DNA of 8,707 nucleotides from assembly GCA_011049495.1 (NCBI GenBank), contig DSBF01000515.1:1-8707 (forward strand). The letters are read 5' to 3'. The DNA is from Ignavibacteria bacterium (GTDB taxonomy: Bacteria > Bacteroidota > Ignavibacteria > Ignavibacteriales > Melioribacteraceae). The notes under the pieces are model-generated. The model had not been told where the DNA came from and made no database searches. It saw nothing but the letters and a program-made list of their open reading frames with translations. Made by a program: the position numbers and the translations under genes. Of this stretch, positions 1-6,817 are shown piece by piece. Each line of letters begins with the position of its first letter. The stretch's first letter is position 1.

Positions 1-167
1 GCAGATGAGATTAGTATTCCGTCGTTGTATTGAGTATGATCACCTAAAAGAATTATGCTGGAAGGGCTGAGGAGAAATTTAACATTGTCAACATTACCAA
101 AATTATCAAGAAAACCATATCGAAGAAGTTCATGAATTTCATTTTCGTATTTTTTCTTGGTTGGCAT
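1..167 (-). CDS. Galactokinase-like GHMP kinase, N-terminal fragment (runs off the window start)
   Basis: Reading the minus strand from ATG at 167 gives 55 codons with no stop before the window edge. Residues 34-50 read SPSSIILLGDHTQYNDG, which matches the galactokinase signature (family form APGRVNLIGEHTDYN) at the expected distance of about 35 residues from the start. Galactokinases phosphorylate galactose at C1 with ATP in the cytoplasm (Leloir pathway). The fit is imperfect: the usual Arg is Ser37, the usual Glu is Asp43 and the usual Asp is Gln46, while His44 is kept. In human GALK1 those positions contact the sugar, so this could be a divergent sugar kinase with another substrate or a non-catalytic paralogue. 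The ATP-binding and C-terminal motifs lie outside the window. It is divergent from dctQ across 106 bp; a TATAAT hexamer (186-191, minus strand) could be its -10 box, but no good -35 is seen. I am sure of the superfamily and less sure of the substrate. Confidence 0.75.
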   Translation of the reverse strand, partial: MPTKKKYENEIHELLRYGFLDNFGNVDNVKFLLSPSSIILLGDHTQYNDGILISS

Positions 168-273
168 CAATAATCCATAAAAAGAATTATAAAATCCTAA
201 AGACAATCAGTCGCAGAAAATCGTTTATAAGAGCTTTTTGTCTTATATATTAATATAACGTATTTGCACAAAA

Positions 274-843
274 ATGTCTAAGTTTTTATACTTACTTTAT
301 AAAAATAAAGCTACTAATTGTTCATTTATGCTAGAGAAGATATCTGTTAAAATAGACAGGCTTAATGAAAGGATTGGCAGAAACATTTCTTGGCTGACAA
401 TTATTTTAGTTGTTTTGGTTTGTTATGATGTTATAACCCGTTATGTATTCAAGTCCAGCAGTGTTGCTGTTCAGGAGCTTCAATGGCATTTATTTGCAAT
501 TATCTTTTTGATGGCTGCTGCTTATACACTGAAGTATGACGAGCATGTTAGAGTTGATGTTTTTTATTCAAAACTCTCCGAAAGATCTCGTGCAATAATT
601 GATCTTGTAGGTACAATTGTTTTTTTACTGCCGTTTTGCTTAATCATTATATATGCATCAAGATATTTTGTATTCACATCATTCCAAATTGGCGAAACCT
701 CGCCCGATCCGGGGGGATTACCGGCTCGTTATTTATTAAAAGCTATTCTACCCATATCTTTTTTCTTTGTATTACTTCAGGGAATCTCTTTAATTCTTAG
801 GTCAATTGTAAAAATAAAAATGTTAAGCAGGAGAGAGAATTAA
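274..843 (+). CDS. dctQ: TRAP transporter small permease subunit (DctQ family)
   Basis: This is the small inner-membrane subunit of a tripartite ATP-independent periplasmic (TRAP) transporter, which pairs with DctM for sodium-driven uptake of organic acids. The 189-aa product has the four expected hydrophobic segments, at about residues 39-58, 70-86, 109-130 and 155-177. Family marks are the ELQWHLF segment entering helix 2, HVRVDV at 91-96 after it, and SPDPGGLPARYLLK at 143-156 leading into helix 4. That last segment is typical of the TakP/2-oxo acid type. The start is uncertain. ATG 274 is the first possible ATG after an in-frame stop at 256-258, but typical DctQ proteins begin close to the MLEKISVKIDRLNE segment, which starts at the in-frame ATG at 328 (171 aa). 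Neither start has a clear Shine-Dalgarno. The gene ends 2 bp before dctM, so the two are surely cotranscribed. Confidence 0.9.
   Translation: MSKFLYLLYKNKATNCSFMLEKISVKIDRLNERIGRNISWLTIILVVLVCYDVITRYVFKSSSVAVQELQWHLFAIIFLMAAAYTLKYDEHVRVDVFYSKLSERSRAIIDLVGTIVFLLPFCLIIIYASRYFVFTSFQIGETSPDPGGLPARYLLKAILPISFFFVLLQGISLILRSIVKIKMLSRREN
829..833 (+). promoter_or_regulatory. Ribosome binding site supporting the TTG start of dctM
   Basis: AGGAG lies inside the 3' end of dctQ, 12 nt before TTG 846. The spacing is longer than ideal. The ATG at 850 is out of frame, and the next in-frame ATG (codon 54) would delete the first membrane helix, so the TTG start is the best choice. Confidence 0.5.
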
Positions 844-845
844 TT

Positions 846-2156
846 TTGGATGCCGGTCCTATAATATTCTTTATTGTTGTATTACTTCTGCTACTGACAG
901 GATACCCTGTTGCCTTTACATTGGGCGGAGCTTCAATAATCTTCGGGCTATTTACATTCGGAATAGAATTTTTCAATCTTCTTCCCCTTCGAATTTGGGG
1001 AATAATGAATAATTATATATTGATAGCCGTACCTTTATTTATTTTCATGGGGGTGATGTTTGAAAAATCCGGTTTAGCCGAAGATCTTTTAGAAACAATG
1101 GCTTTACTATTCGGAAAACTAAAAGGCGGACTTGCGATTTCGGTTTTGATAGTCGGCGCAATGCTTGCTGCAGCAACCGGGATTGTAGGTGCAACTGTTG
1201 TGACTATGGGAGTTTTGAGTTTACCTACTATGCTTAAACGCGGGTATAACCCGAAAAGTGCATGTGGCATAATTTCCGCTTCGGGTACATTAGGTCAGAT
1301 CATACCTCCAAGTATAGTTTTGGTTCTTCTAGGAAGTGTTTTAAATATTTCGGTTGGTGATTTATTTATGGCAGCAGTTATTCCGGGATTTATTCTTGTA
1401 GCTCTTTATTTAGGATGGATAATTTTGACAACGTTTTTAAATCCCAAAGATCTACCTGCAATGCCTATGGAGGATCTTGAAATTTTTAGAACAAGTAATA
1501 TGTATAAAAAAATTGTTGGGGCATTTATAGCCCCGGTTGTATTAATCATTGCGGTATTAGGTTCAATATTTGCCGGTATTGCATCCCCAACAGAAGCTGC
1601 AGCTATCGGTGCATTTGGTGCAACCCTTCTTACAATTTTCAGAAAGAAATTTTCTTTGAAAACTCTAAACGATGTTATGGTACAAACAACTCGTTTAACA
1701 AGTATGGCATTTTTAATCCTGGTTGGTGCATCGGCATTTGGTCTGGTCTTTAGAGGAATGGGTGGTGATAGATATTTAACAGAACTTATTTCGGGAATTG
1801 AACCGCATCATTTTCTTTTGATAGTTATGTTAATAATTTTTGTCGCGGGTTTCTTTATCGATTTTATTGAAATAACATTTATAATTGTTCCGGTGGTTGC
1901 CCCAATATTTGTTCATCTCGGTATTGATTTATTATGGGTAGGTATATTGATTGCAATAAATCTACAAACATCCTTTTTAACTCCGCCATTTGGATTTGCT
2001 CTGTTTTATCTAAAAGGAGTTGCTCCACCCTCAGTAAAAACTTCTCATATCTATAAAGGGATTATGCCTTACGTTGCTATTCAACTGTTTGCACTTTTCT
2101 TAATAATACTATTCCCCGAAATTGCTTTATGGTTTCCGAATTTTCTTAAACAATAA
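846..2156 (+). CDS. dctM: TRAP transporter large permease subunit (DctM family)
   Basis: This is the large membrane subunit of the TRAP transporter and forms the ion-coupled transport path in the inner membrane. The 436-aa length is normal for the family, and the protein is almost entirely hydrophobic, with about a dozen membrane segments. Family motifs appear in order: GYPVAFTLG at 19-27, SGTLGQIIPPSIVLVLLG at 146-163, DLFMAAVIPG at 172-181, GIASPTEAAAIGA at 244-256, DFIEITFIIVPVVAPIF at 339-355, and SFLTPPFGFALFYLKG at 376-391. The reading frame opens with TTG two bases after the dctQ stop. The N-terminus (MDAGPIIFFIVVLLLLL) fits the family start, so a rare start codon is likely real. It forms an operon with dctQ. 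The substrate-binding gene is not downstream on this strand: the next gene, dctP, converges on it with only 3 bp between the stop codons and no terminator visible. Confidence 0.95.
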   Translation: MDAGPIIFFIVVLLLLLTGYPVAFTLGGASIIFGLFTFGIEFFNLLPLRIWGIMNNYILIAVPLFIFMGVMFEKSGLAEDLLETMALLFGKLKGGLAISVLIVGAMLAAATGIVGATVVTMGVLSLPTMLKRGYNPKSACGIISASGTLGQIIPPSIVLVLLGSVLNISVGDLFMAAVIPGFILVALYLGWIILTTFLNPKDLPAMPMEDLEIFRTSNMYKKIVGAFIAPVVLIIAVLGSIFAGIASPTEAAAIGAFGATLLTIFRKKFSLKTLNDVMVQTTRLTSMAFLILVGASAFGLVFRGMGGDRYLTELISGIEPHHFLLIVMLIIFVAGFFIDFIEITFIIVPVVAPIFVHLGIDLLWVGILIAINLQTSFLTPPFGFALFYLKGVAPPSVKTSHIYKGIMPYVAIQLFALFLIILFPEIALWFPNFLKQ

Positions 2157-2159
2157 TTA

Positions 2160-3257
2160 TTATAGCGGTTGATAGTTTGGTTCAACTATATCATCCCAAC
2201 TGTAAAACAATTCGTGATATTTCTTGTATGATTCAAAAACTTTCTTACTCATCGGATCACTTTGAACAATTTCTTCTATTGCTTCTTTTGAAAATTCTCT
2301 AAAGCTGTTTAAAACATCTTCGGGAAATTTTTTGAATTGAACTTTTGTTTCATTCTTAATTTTATAATAGTACTCTGCGTTTCTCTTTTTAAATAAACCG
2401 GTTAGCTTCGCATTTTGAATTGATGCGACTTCTTTAACAATTGATTGCAAATCAACAGGAAGTGACTCAAATGCGGATTTGTTAATTAGTAATTCAATTA
2501 CTCCGGTTGGTTCAGCCCAGCTCGGGTAATAATAATATTTAGCAATTTCATGAAATCCCATTAAATAGTCGTGATAAGGTCCGATCCAATCGGTTGCATC
2601 AATTACACCTCTTTCAAGGTTCGTATAAATTTCACTTCCGGCGGAAAGCACGGCAGTTCCACCTGCTTTGTTGATAACTTTGCCTCCGATTCCGGGAAAT
2701 CTCATTTTTAAACCTTTCACATCGTTGATGGAATTTATTTCCTTGTTAAACCAGCCTCCCATTTGTGCGCCAGTATTACCGCAAGGAAAAGCCATTAGGT
2801 TAAACTGCGTGTATGCTTCATGCCAAAGGTCAATCCCGCCGCCGTGGTATAACCATGCATTCATTTGGGGTGTATTCATTCCAAACGGAAGACTTGTAAA
2901 GAATTGTGCGGATGGCGTTTTCCCTGCCCAATAATAAGAAGCTGCATGACCCAATTCTGCAACTCCTTGACTAACCGCATCAAATGCTTCTAACGGGGGG
3001 ACTAATTCACCACCGCCATAAACCTGAATTTTAATTCTTCCGCCGGACATTATTTCGATACTTTTTGCTAGATCATCGGCACTTTCACCAAGTAACGGAA
3101 AATGGGGCGCCCATGCTGTTACCATTCTCCACTTATAAGTTTTATTAAAATTAACATTAACCGATTTTATTTTTTCATTATCAGTGCAGCCAAACAGCAA
3201 GGCACCGGTTCCGGCTATAGCTGTTTTCTTTATAAAATCTCTTCTATTTGGTTTCAT
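2160..3257 (-). CDS. dctP: TRAP transporter substrate-binding protein, TakP-like, with Tat signal and lipobox
   Basis: This is the extracytoplasmic receptor that binds substrate and delivers it to DctQM. The match is strong to the TakP group, which binds 2-oxo acids such as pyruvate. Counting from ATG 3257 (365 aa), visible segments are YKWRMVTAW (41-49), SGGRIKIQVYGGGELVPPLE (71-90), AELGHAASYYW (100-110), GAQMGGWFNKEINS (163-176), LKMRFPG with the probable substrate-carboxylate Arg186, IDATDWIGPYHDYLMGF (219-235) and KYYYYPSW (240-247). The N-terminus combines a twin-arginine motif (RRDFIKK, residues 5-11) with a lipobox-like LLFGC (Cys24), suggesting Tat export and lipid anchoring. A longer GTG start at 3263 is possible, but it would overlap the Shine-Dalgarno. 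The gene is on the strand opposite dctQM, in tail-to-tail order. The exact substrate within the 2-oxo acid/carboxylate range is inferred. Confidence 0.93.
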   Translation of the reverse strand: MKPNRRDFIKKTAIAGTGALLFGCTDNEKIKSVNVNFNKTYKWRMVTAWAPHFPLLGESADDLAKSIEIMSGGRIKIQVYGGGELVPPLEAFDAVSQGVAELGHAASYYWAGKTPSAQFFTSLPFGMNTPQMNAWLYHGGGIDLWHEAYTQFNLMAFPCGNTGAQMGGWFNKEINSINDVKGLKMRFPGIGGKVINKAGGTAVLSAGSEIYTNLERGVIDATDWIGPYHDYLMGFHEIAKYYYYPSWAEPTGVIELLINKSAFESLPVDLQSIVKEVASIQNAKLTGLFKKRNAEYYYKIKNETKVQFKKFPEDVLNSFREFSKEAIEEIVQSDPMSKKVFESYKKYHELFYSWDDIVEPNYQPL

Positions 3258-3260
3258 AAA

Positions 3261-3266
3261 CACCTC
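3261..3266 (-). promoter_or_regulatory. Shine-Dalgarno of dctP
   Basis: On the minus strand GAGGTG is followed by TTT and then ATG 3257. It matches the 16S anti-Shine-Dalgarno well at a usable spacing. It contains the alternative GTG codon (3263), so it decides in favour of the ATG start. Confidence 0.7.
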
Positions 3267-3295
3267 GGTAATAATTAAAATTTCTTTCCGTATAA

Positions 3296-3325
3296 TTTAT
3301 ATAAAATTTTGTAGGATTATTTCAA
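3296..3325 (-). promoter_or_regulatory. Candidate sigma-70-type promoter of dctP
   Basis: On the minus strand TTGAAA (3320-3325) is followed, after 18 nt, by TATAAA (3296-3301), about 40 nt before the dctP start. An overlapping TATATA would give a 16-nt spacer. The region is AT-rich, so chance matches are easy and this is only a candidate. Confidence 0.4.
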
Positions 3326-3506
3326 TCAAGACAATTATATAGACGGAAATATTTTTTAACATTAATCAAACAATTATTGAGGGGAATAATCTAAACTCAG
3401 TGCTTTTCCTCACTTATAAAAAATTCTTCTTTGAAGAGATTCTTTCTTTTGATAGATTTCTCTCATAGATATCAATTCAATAAAAATATATGTGTCTCCG
3501 AATACT

Positions 3507-3536
3507 TTGAAGCATAGAATAAAAAAAGATTATAGA
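3507..3536 (+). promoter_or_regulatory. Candidate sigma-70-type promoter of the lipoprotein-protease operon
   Basis: TTGAAG (3507-3512) and TATAGA (3531-3536) are spaced by 18 nt and end 19 bp before the lipoprotein ATG. This would give a short leader holding just the ribosome binding site. The rest of the divergent region 3258-3555 is AT-rich with no open gene. It has a small dyad TCTTC-TTT-GAAGA at 3425-3437, too weak to call an operator. Confidence 0.4.
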
Positions 3537-3546
3537 TTTATTCTGC

Positions 3547-3552
3547 GGAGGG
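3547..3552 (+). promoter_or_regulatory. Strong Shine-Dalgarno of the lipoprotein gene
   Basis: GGAGGG ends 3 nt before ATG 3556. It is the strongest purine box among the plus-strand genes and confirms this start for a small gene. Confidence 0.7.
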
Positions 3553-3555
3553 TAT

Positions 3556-3891
3556 ATGTACAATTCTATTATTTTCCTTTTTACCATTAGCTTATTAATG
3601 CTTTCATGCTCATCAAATAATTTTAATGAAGAGAAAATGGACTCTTTGCTTCGCCAAAAAGTAAACTCACTACAGAAAGAATCCTCATCCGAAAGAACTG
3701 ATTTTATAGGCAAATGCAGTATTCCCATCAATCAGGAAATTAGAACGGAAATCGAAAATCTTGGAATTGAAATTCAGACACTAATTGGCGACATATTTAC
3801 TGCTTCGGGTAAGGCTGATCAAATAAAGGAACTAACCCGTCTTGAATATATTGTTAGCTTAGAACTTTCTATCGAACGTAAACCATTTTAA
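3556..3891 (+). CDS. Small lipoprotein with protease-propeptide-like (I9-like) domain; candidate inhibitor of the adjacent S8 protease
   Basis: This 111-aa protein has a short lipoprotein signal peptide (hydrophobic residues 5-17, then LMLSC with Cys18 as the lipidated residue). A polar, helix-prone linker (19-50) and a compact alpha/beta segment (about 53-106) follow. Residues 70-105 align without gaps with residues 118-153 of the downstream protease, inside its prodomain, with 13 of 36 identical by my count. Shared positions include the IQ pair, IG.I.T, EL..L and the final E.S. The family idea (peptidase inhibitor I9/subtilisin propeptide fold) is an inference from this alignment. The gene starts the operon and ends 29 bp before the protease ATG. 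Its likely role is to bind and restrain the protease in the envelope, or to help it fold. Few residues follow the domain (tail SIERKPF), which could act as the product-like tail that I9 inhibitors place in the active site. Alternative: a decayed protease prodomain with no function. The gene is sure; the function is tentative. Confidence 0.8.
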   Translation: MYNSIIFLFTISLLMLSCSSNNFNEEKMDSLLRQKVNSLQKESSSERTDFIGKCSIPINQEIRTEIENLGIEIQTLIGDIFTASGKADQIKELTRLEYIVSLELSIERKPF

Positions 3892-3909
3892 TTAACAACT
3901 TAAATTAAA

Positions 3910-3916
3910 AGGTGAT
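3910..3916 (+). promoter_or_regulatory. Shine-Dalgarno of the protease gene
   Basis: AGGTGAT is a seven-base match to the anti-Shine-Dalgarno, 4 nt before ATG 3921. The in-frame GTG at 3912 lies within it, so ATG 3921 is the real start and the protein is 945 aa, not 948. Confidence 0.7.
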
Positions 3917-3920
3917 TAAT

Positions 3921-6758
3921 ATGAGTACAATAACAAAACTGTTATTTACTGTAGTTATATCATTATCGGTAATTTTTGGTCAACGGGTGGAAAAAATCGG
4001 TATTAATCAACGGTTATCCGTTGAAGAATCAAAAATAATCGAGTTGACAAAAAGCGAATCTTTCGATTGGGAGAATAAAGTTTCTCCTGATTTAAGAATC
4101 ATAGTAAATAAAGCCATTAAGGAGAAAAGTTTTCAATCATTCGATGATGAGAATTTTATAAAACAATATAAAAGTATTCCACTCATACAAACGGTTGATA
4201 ATAGTATTACTGTTCCGGTTTTTATAAAGACAACGGATTTATACAATATTGAATTATTAATTAGCGAAACCGGTGGAAGTATTCAATCCAAGATTGGAAA
4301 TATTGTTACAGGAGAATTGGATATTTTTTCAATTCCTGAATTAGCACTCTTAGATGAAGTTGAATATATCGAAGCAAGTTCTATAAGCTATCCCTTACTT
4401 GATGCAAGCCGTACTGAAATAAAAGCAAATCAAGTTCATAGCGGCACAGGATTATCTCAACCTTATCAAGGTGAAGGTGTAATTGTTGGCGTTGTGGACT
4501 CGGGTATTGATTGGGAACATGCTGATTTTTATAATTCTCAAGGAAGCAGAATTCAATATTTATGGGATATGTCGGGAAGTTCAAATCCTCCTTCCGGGTA
4601 TAATTACGGCAGAGAATATACAAAATCACAAATTGATGCCGGACAATGCTTTCAAATAGACGGAGATGACGGAGGCGGGCATGGTACACACGTTGCCTCA
4701 ACTGCTGCGGGTAATGGCGGGGCTAACACAACATATACCGGTATCGCTCCCAAATCGGATATTATTTTTGTTAAAGGTTTTCGTGATGTAGCGGGATTTT
4801 ACGACACTGATGTAATTAACGGCTGCAACTATATTTTTACAAAAGCACATGCTGCGGGTAAACCTGCGGTTATTAATTTAAGTCTTGGTGGACATTTTGG
4901 ACCGCATGATGGAACGAGTCTTTACGAACAATCTTTAAGTGCGCTTACTGGTTCAGGAAAAATTATCGTGGCAGCGGCAGGTAACGAAGGAAATGATTTT
5001 ATTCATCTCAGTTACACTACAAGCGGTTCATCTATTAACGAAGCAAATCAAACTTTTTGGGTTGTTCCTTCCGGTAGTTCAATGTCGGCAGTTGATATGT
5101 GGTATAATTCCGGTAGTATTAGCGTTGGAATAGCTGCATACGACAAAAGTTTGAATTTTATTGGGGCTACTTCTCCAATATCACCGGGTAACAAAGTAGA
5201 AGATTTATCATTTACTGTTAATGGCACTACATATGCGATAGTAACTATAGATGCAACAACAACATCAGACCCGAATAACGGTGCACGTAGAGCTGTATTT
5301 CTTATTGAAGACGGTAACGGGCTATATGATCTCGGAGCTGTTTACTGGAGTCTTTATACATTCGGTACCGGAACTTTTGACGCATGGATTGCTACCGGAG
5401 GTTATTTTACAACAGATAGTAATCCTGCAAACGGTATATATCCCGGAGATAATAACAGATCAATCGGAATGCCGTCAACTGCTCAAAAATTAATATGTGT
5501 CGGTTCTTATGTTACAAAAACACAATGGATTGATATAGACGGTGTTACAAGAATACAGGGTGGAAGTCCTACAATTAATACTATATCTTCATTCAGCAGT
5601 ATAGGACCGTCAAGAGACGGAAGGCTAAAACCCGATATTACCGCTCCAGGTGAGGTTATTGTTGCTGCTTTTTCGAATGATTTAACAATTGGTTCAGGTG
5701 GAACACCGCGTAGCAACATTATTCTTGGCGGTAAACATCAGAAAATGCAGGGCACAAGCATGGCATCACCGCATGTCACCGGCGTTGTAGCGTTAATGCT
5801 TCAGAGAAATAGTACACTTGATTATGATCAGGTTTATTCCACATTAACATCAACTGCAAGAAGAGATAGTTATACAGAAAGTAGTTCTAATAACACATAC
5901 GGATACGGTAAAGTTGATGCTCTTGCAGCAGTTCAAAACACATCAGGAGGAGGGGGAGGCGGAACTCAGGTAACACTCTTACAGGAAGGTTTTGACGGAC
6001 AATTTCCACCGGCAGGATGGCAGAGAACGATTACTAATGCAAACAATACATGGCTGCAGGGTAATGTAACAAATCATAATTTTAATACAATTGATCCGAC
6101 CAGTATCGCCTCAGCATTATGTCCATGGGTTGCAGAAAACCAAAACGAATGGTTAATTACTCCATCCCTTACATTAGGTACTAACAGTGTGGTAGAATTT
6201 TATGCGGGATATAGCACGGATTGGCTGTCGGCTGCTACTATTAGTTTACTTATTTCTACCGATGGAGTTAATTATACACAAATATGGACGGCTGAAAACG
6301 ATGGGCAGCCATGGGGTTGGAGAAGCAGATCTATAGACCTATCCGCATATAACAATCAATCCGTTAAACTTGCTTGGCGGTATTTAGGCAATGACGGTGA
6401 TTATGTTGGTGTTGACGGTGTCCGTGTAATTACAACGCAAGGTGCAACTGATGTAAAATATCCGGAAGATGAAATACCAAACGTATTTTCTTTATATCAA
6501 AATTATCCGAATCCGTTTAATCCGTCAACCACAATTGAATATGATGTCCCTACGCAAACGTTACTCAAATTAATAGTATACGATGTATTAGGACGGAAAG
6601 TTAAAACTCTTGTTAGCAATATAAAAGAAGCGGGAAAACATCGAGCAATATGGGACGGGACAAATGACTTTGGAAATCGATTAAGCAGCGGAATCTATAT
6701 AATAAGATTGGAGACAGATAAAATTCTATCATCAATGAAAGTTATGATGCTGAAGTAA
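3921..6758 (+). CDS. Secreted subtilisin-family (S8) serine protease with cleaved-adhesin-like domain and T9SS sorting domain
   Basis: This is a 945-aa exported endopeptidase. Order of parts: Sec signal peptide (1 to about 20); a charged helical pro-segment (21-96); an I9-like prodomain (97-153); an S8 catalytic domain (about 168-675); a run of six Gly (676-681); a jelly-roll resembling the cleaved adhesin family (about 684-838, with EGFDGQFPPAGW, NEWLITPSL, ISTDGVNYTQIW and VGVDGVRV); and a T9SS type A sorting domain (about 852-945, with YPNPFNP at 862-868). The catalytic triad is intact: Asp193 in VVDSGID, His254 in GHGTH, Ser613 in GTSMASP. The oxyanion Asn355 is in AAAGNEG. About 258 residues separate Asn355 from Ser613, against 66 in subtilisin BPN', so a beta-rich insert of roughly 190 residues (near 362-520) sits in the catalytic domain. 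The likely fate is the cell surface or medium through T9SS. It follows the propeptide-like lipoprotein by 29 bp and ends before a strong terminator. The natural substrate is unknown. Confidence 0.95.
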   Translation: MSTITKLLFTVVISLSVIFGQRVEKIGINQRLSVEESKIIELTKSESFDWENKVSPDLRIIVNKAIKEKSFQSFDDENFIKQYKSIPLIQTVDNSITVPVFIKTTDLYNIELLISETGGSIQSKIGNIVTGELDIFSIPELALLDEVEYIEASSISYPLLDASRTEIKANQVHSGTGLSQPYQGEGVIVGVVDSGIDWEHADFYNSQGSRIQYLWDMSGSSNPPSGYNYGREYTKSQIDAGQCFQIDGDDGGGHGTHVASTAAGNGGANTTYTGIAPKSDIIFVKGFRDVAGFYDTDVINGCNYIFTKAHAAGKPAVINLSLGGHFGPHDGTSLYEQSLSALTGSGKIIVAAAGNEGNDFIHLSYTTSGSSINEANQTFWVVPSGSSMSAVDMWYNSGSISVGIAAYDKSLNFIGATSPISPGNKVEDLSFTVNGTTYAIVTIDATTTSDPNNGARRAVFLIEDGNGLYDLGAVYWSLYTFGTGTFDAWIATGGYFTTDSNPANGIYPGDNNRSIGMPSTAQKLICVGSYVTKTQWIDIDGVTRIQGGSPTINTISSFSSIGPSRDGRLKPDITAPGEVIVAAFSNDLTIGSGGTPRSNIILGGKHQKMQGTSMASPHVTGVVALMLQRNSTLDYDQVYSTLTSTARRDSYTESSSNNTYGYGKVDALAAVQNTSGGGGGGTQVTLLQEGFDGQFPPAGWQRTITNANNTWLQGNVTNHNFNTIDPTSIASALCPWVAENQNEWLITPSLTLGTNSVVEFYAGYSTDWLSAATISLLISTDGVNYTQIWTAENDGQPWGWRSRSIDLSAYNNQSVKLAWRYLGNDGDYVGVDGVRVITTQGATDVKYPEDEIPNVFSLYQNYPNPFNPSTTIEYDVPTQTLLKLIVYDVLGRKVKTLVSNIKEAGKHRAIWDGTNDFGNRLSSGIYIIRLETDKILSSMKVMMLK

Positions 6759-6778
6759 AATTTATAAATTGTTTTTTG

Positions 6779-6817
6779 AAGCCGCTTACAAAAACTTCTT
6801 GTAGCGGCTTTTTTTTT
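6779..6817 (+). terminator. Intrinsic terminator of the lipoprotein-protease operon
   Basis: The stem AAGCCGCTTACA (6779-6790) pairs with TGTAGCGGCTT (6800-6810), with one bulged T and a 9-nt loop, and runs directly into a T tract (to 6817). It begins 21 bp after the protease stop. On the minus strand no T tract follows, so it works in one direction only. Confidence 0.9.

Noticed and set aside
1013..1270. Antisense open frames inside dctM (1013-1270) and dctP (2668-2934), and opposite the lipoprotein (3477-3731).
   Set aside because: They are low-complexity mirror images of strongly supported genes, with no credible start signals.
2150..2175. Possible bidirectional terminator between dctM and dctP.
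   Set aside because: The stop codons are 3 bp apart and I see no stable stem followed by a T tract on either strand.
4381..4701. Open frames antisense to or in other frames of the protease gene (also 4939-5133, 5251-5493, 5507-5719).
   Set aside because: They lie within a clear, full-length S8 protease and show no recognisable protein features or ribosome binding sites.
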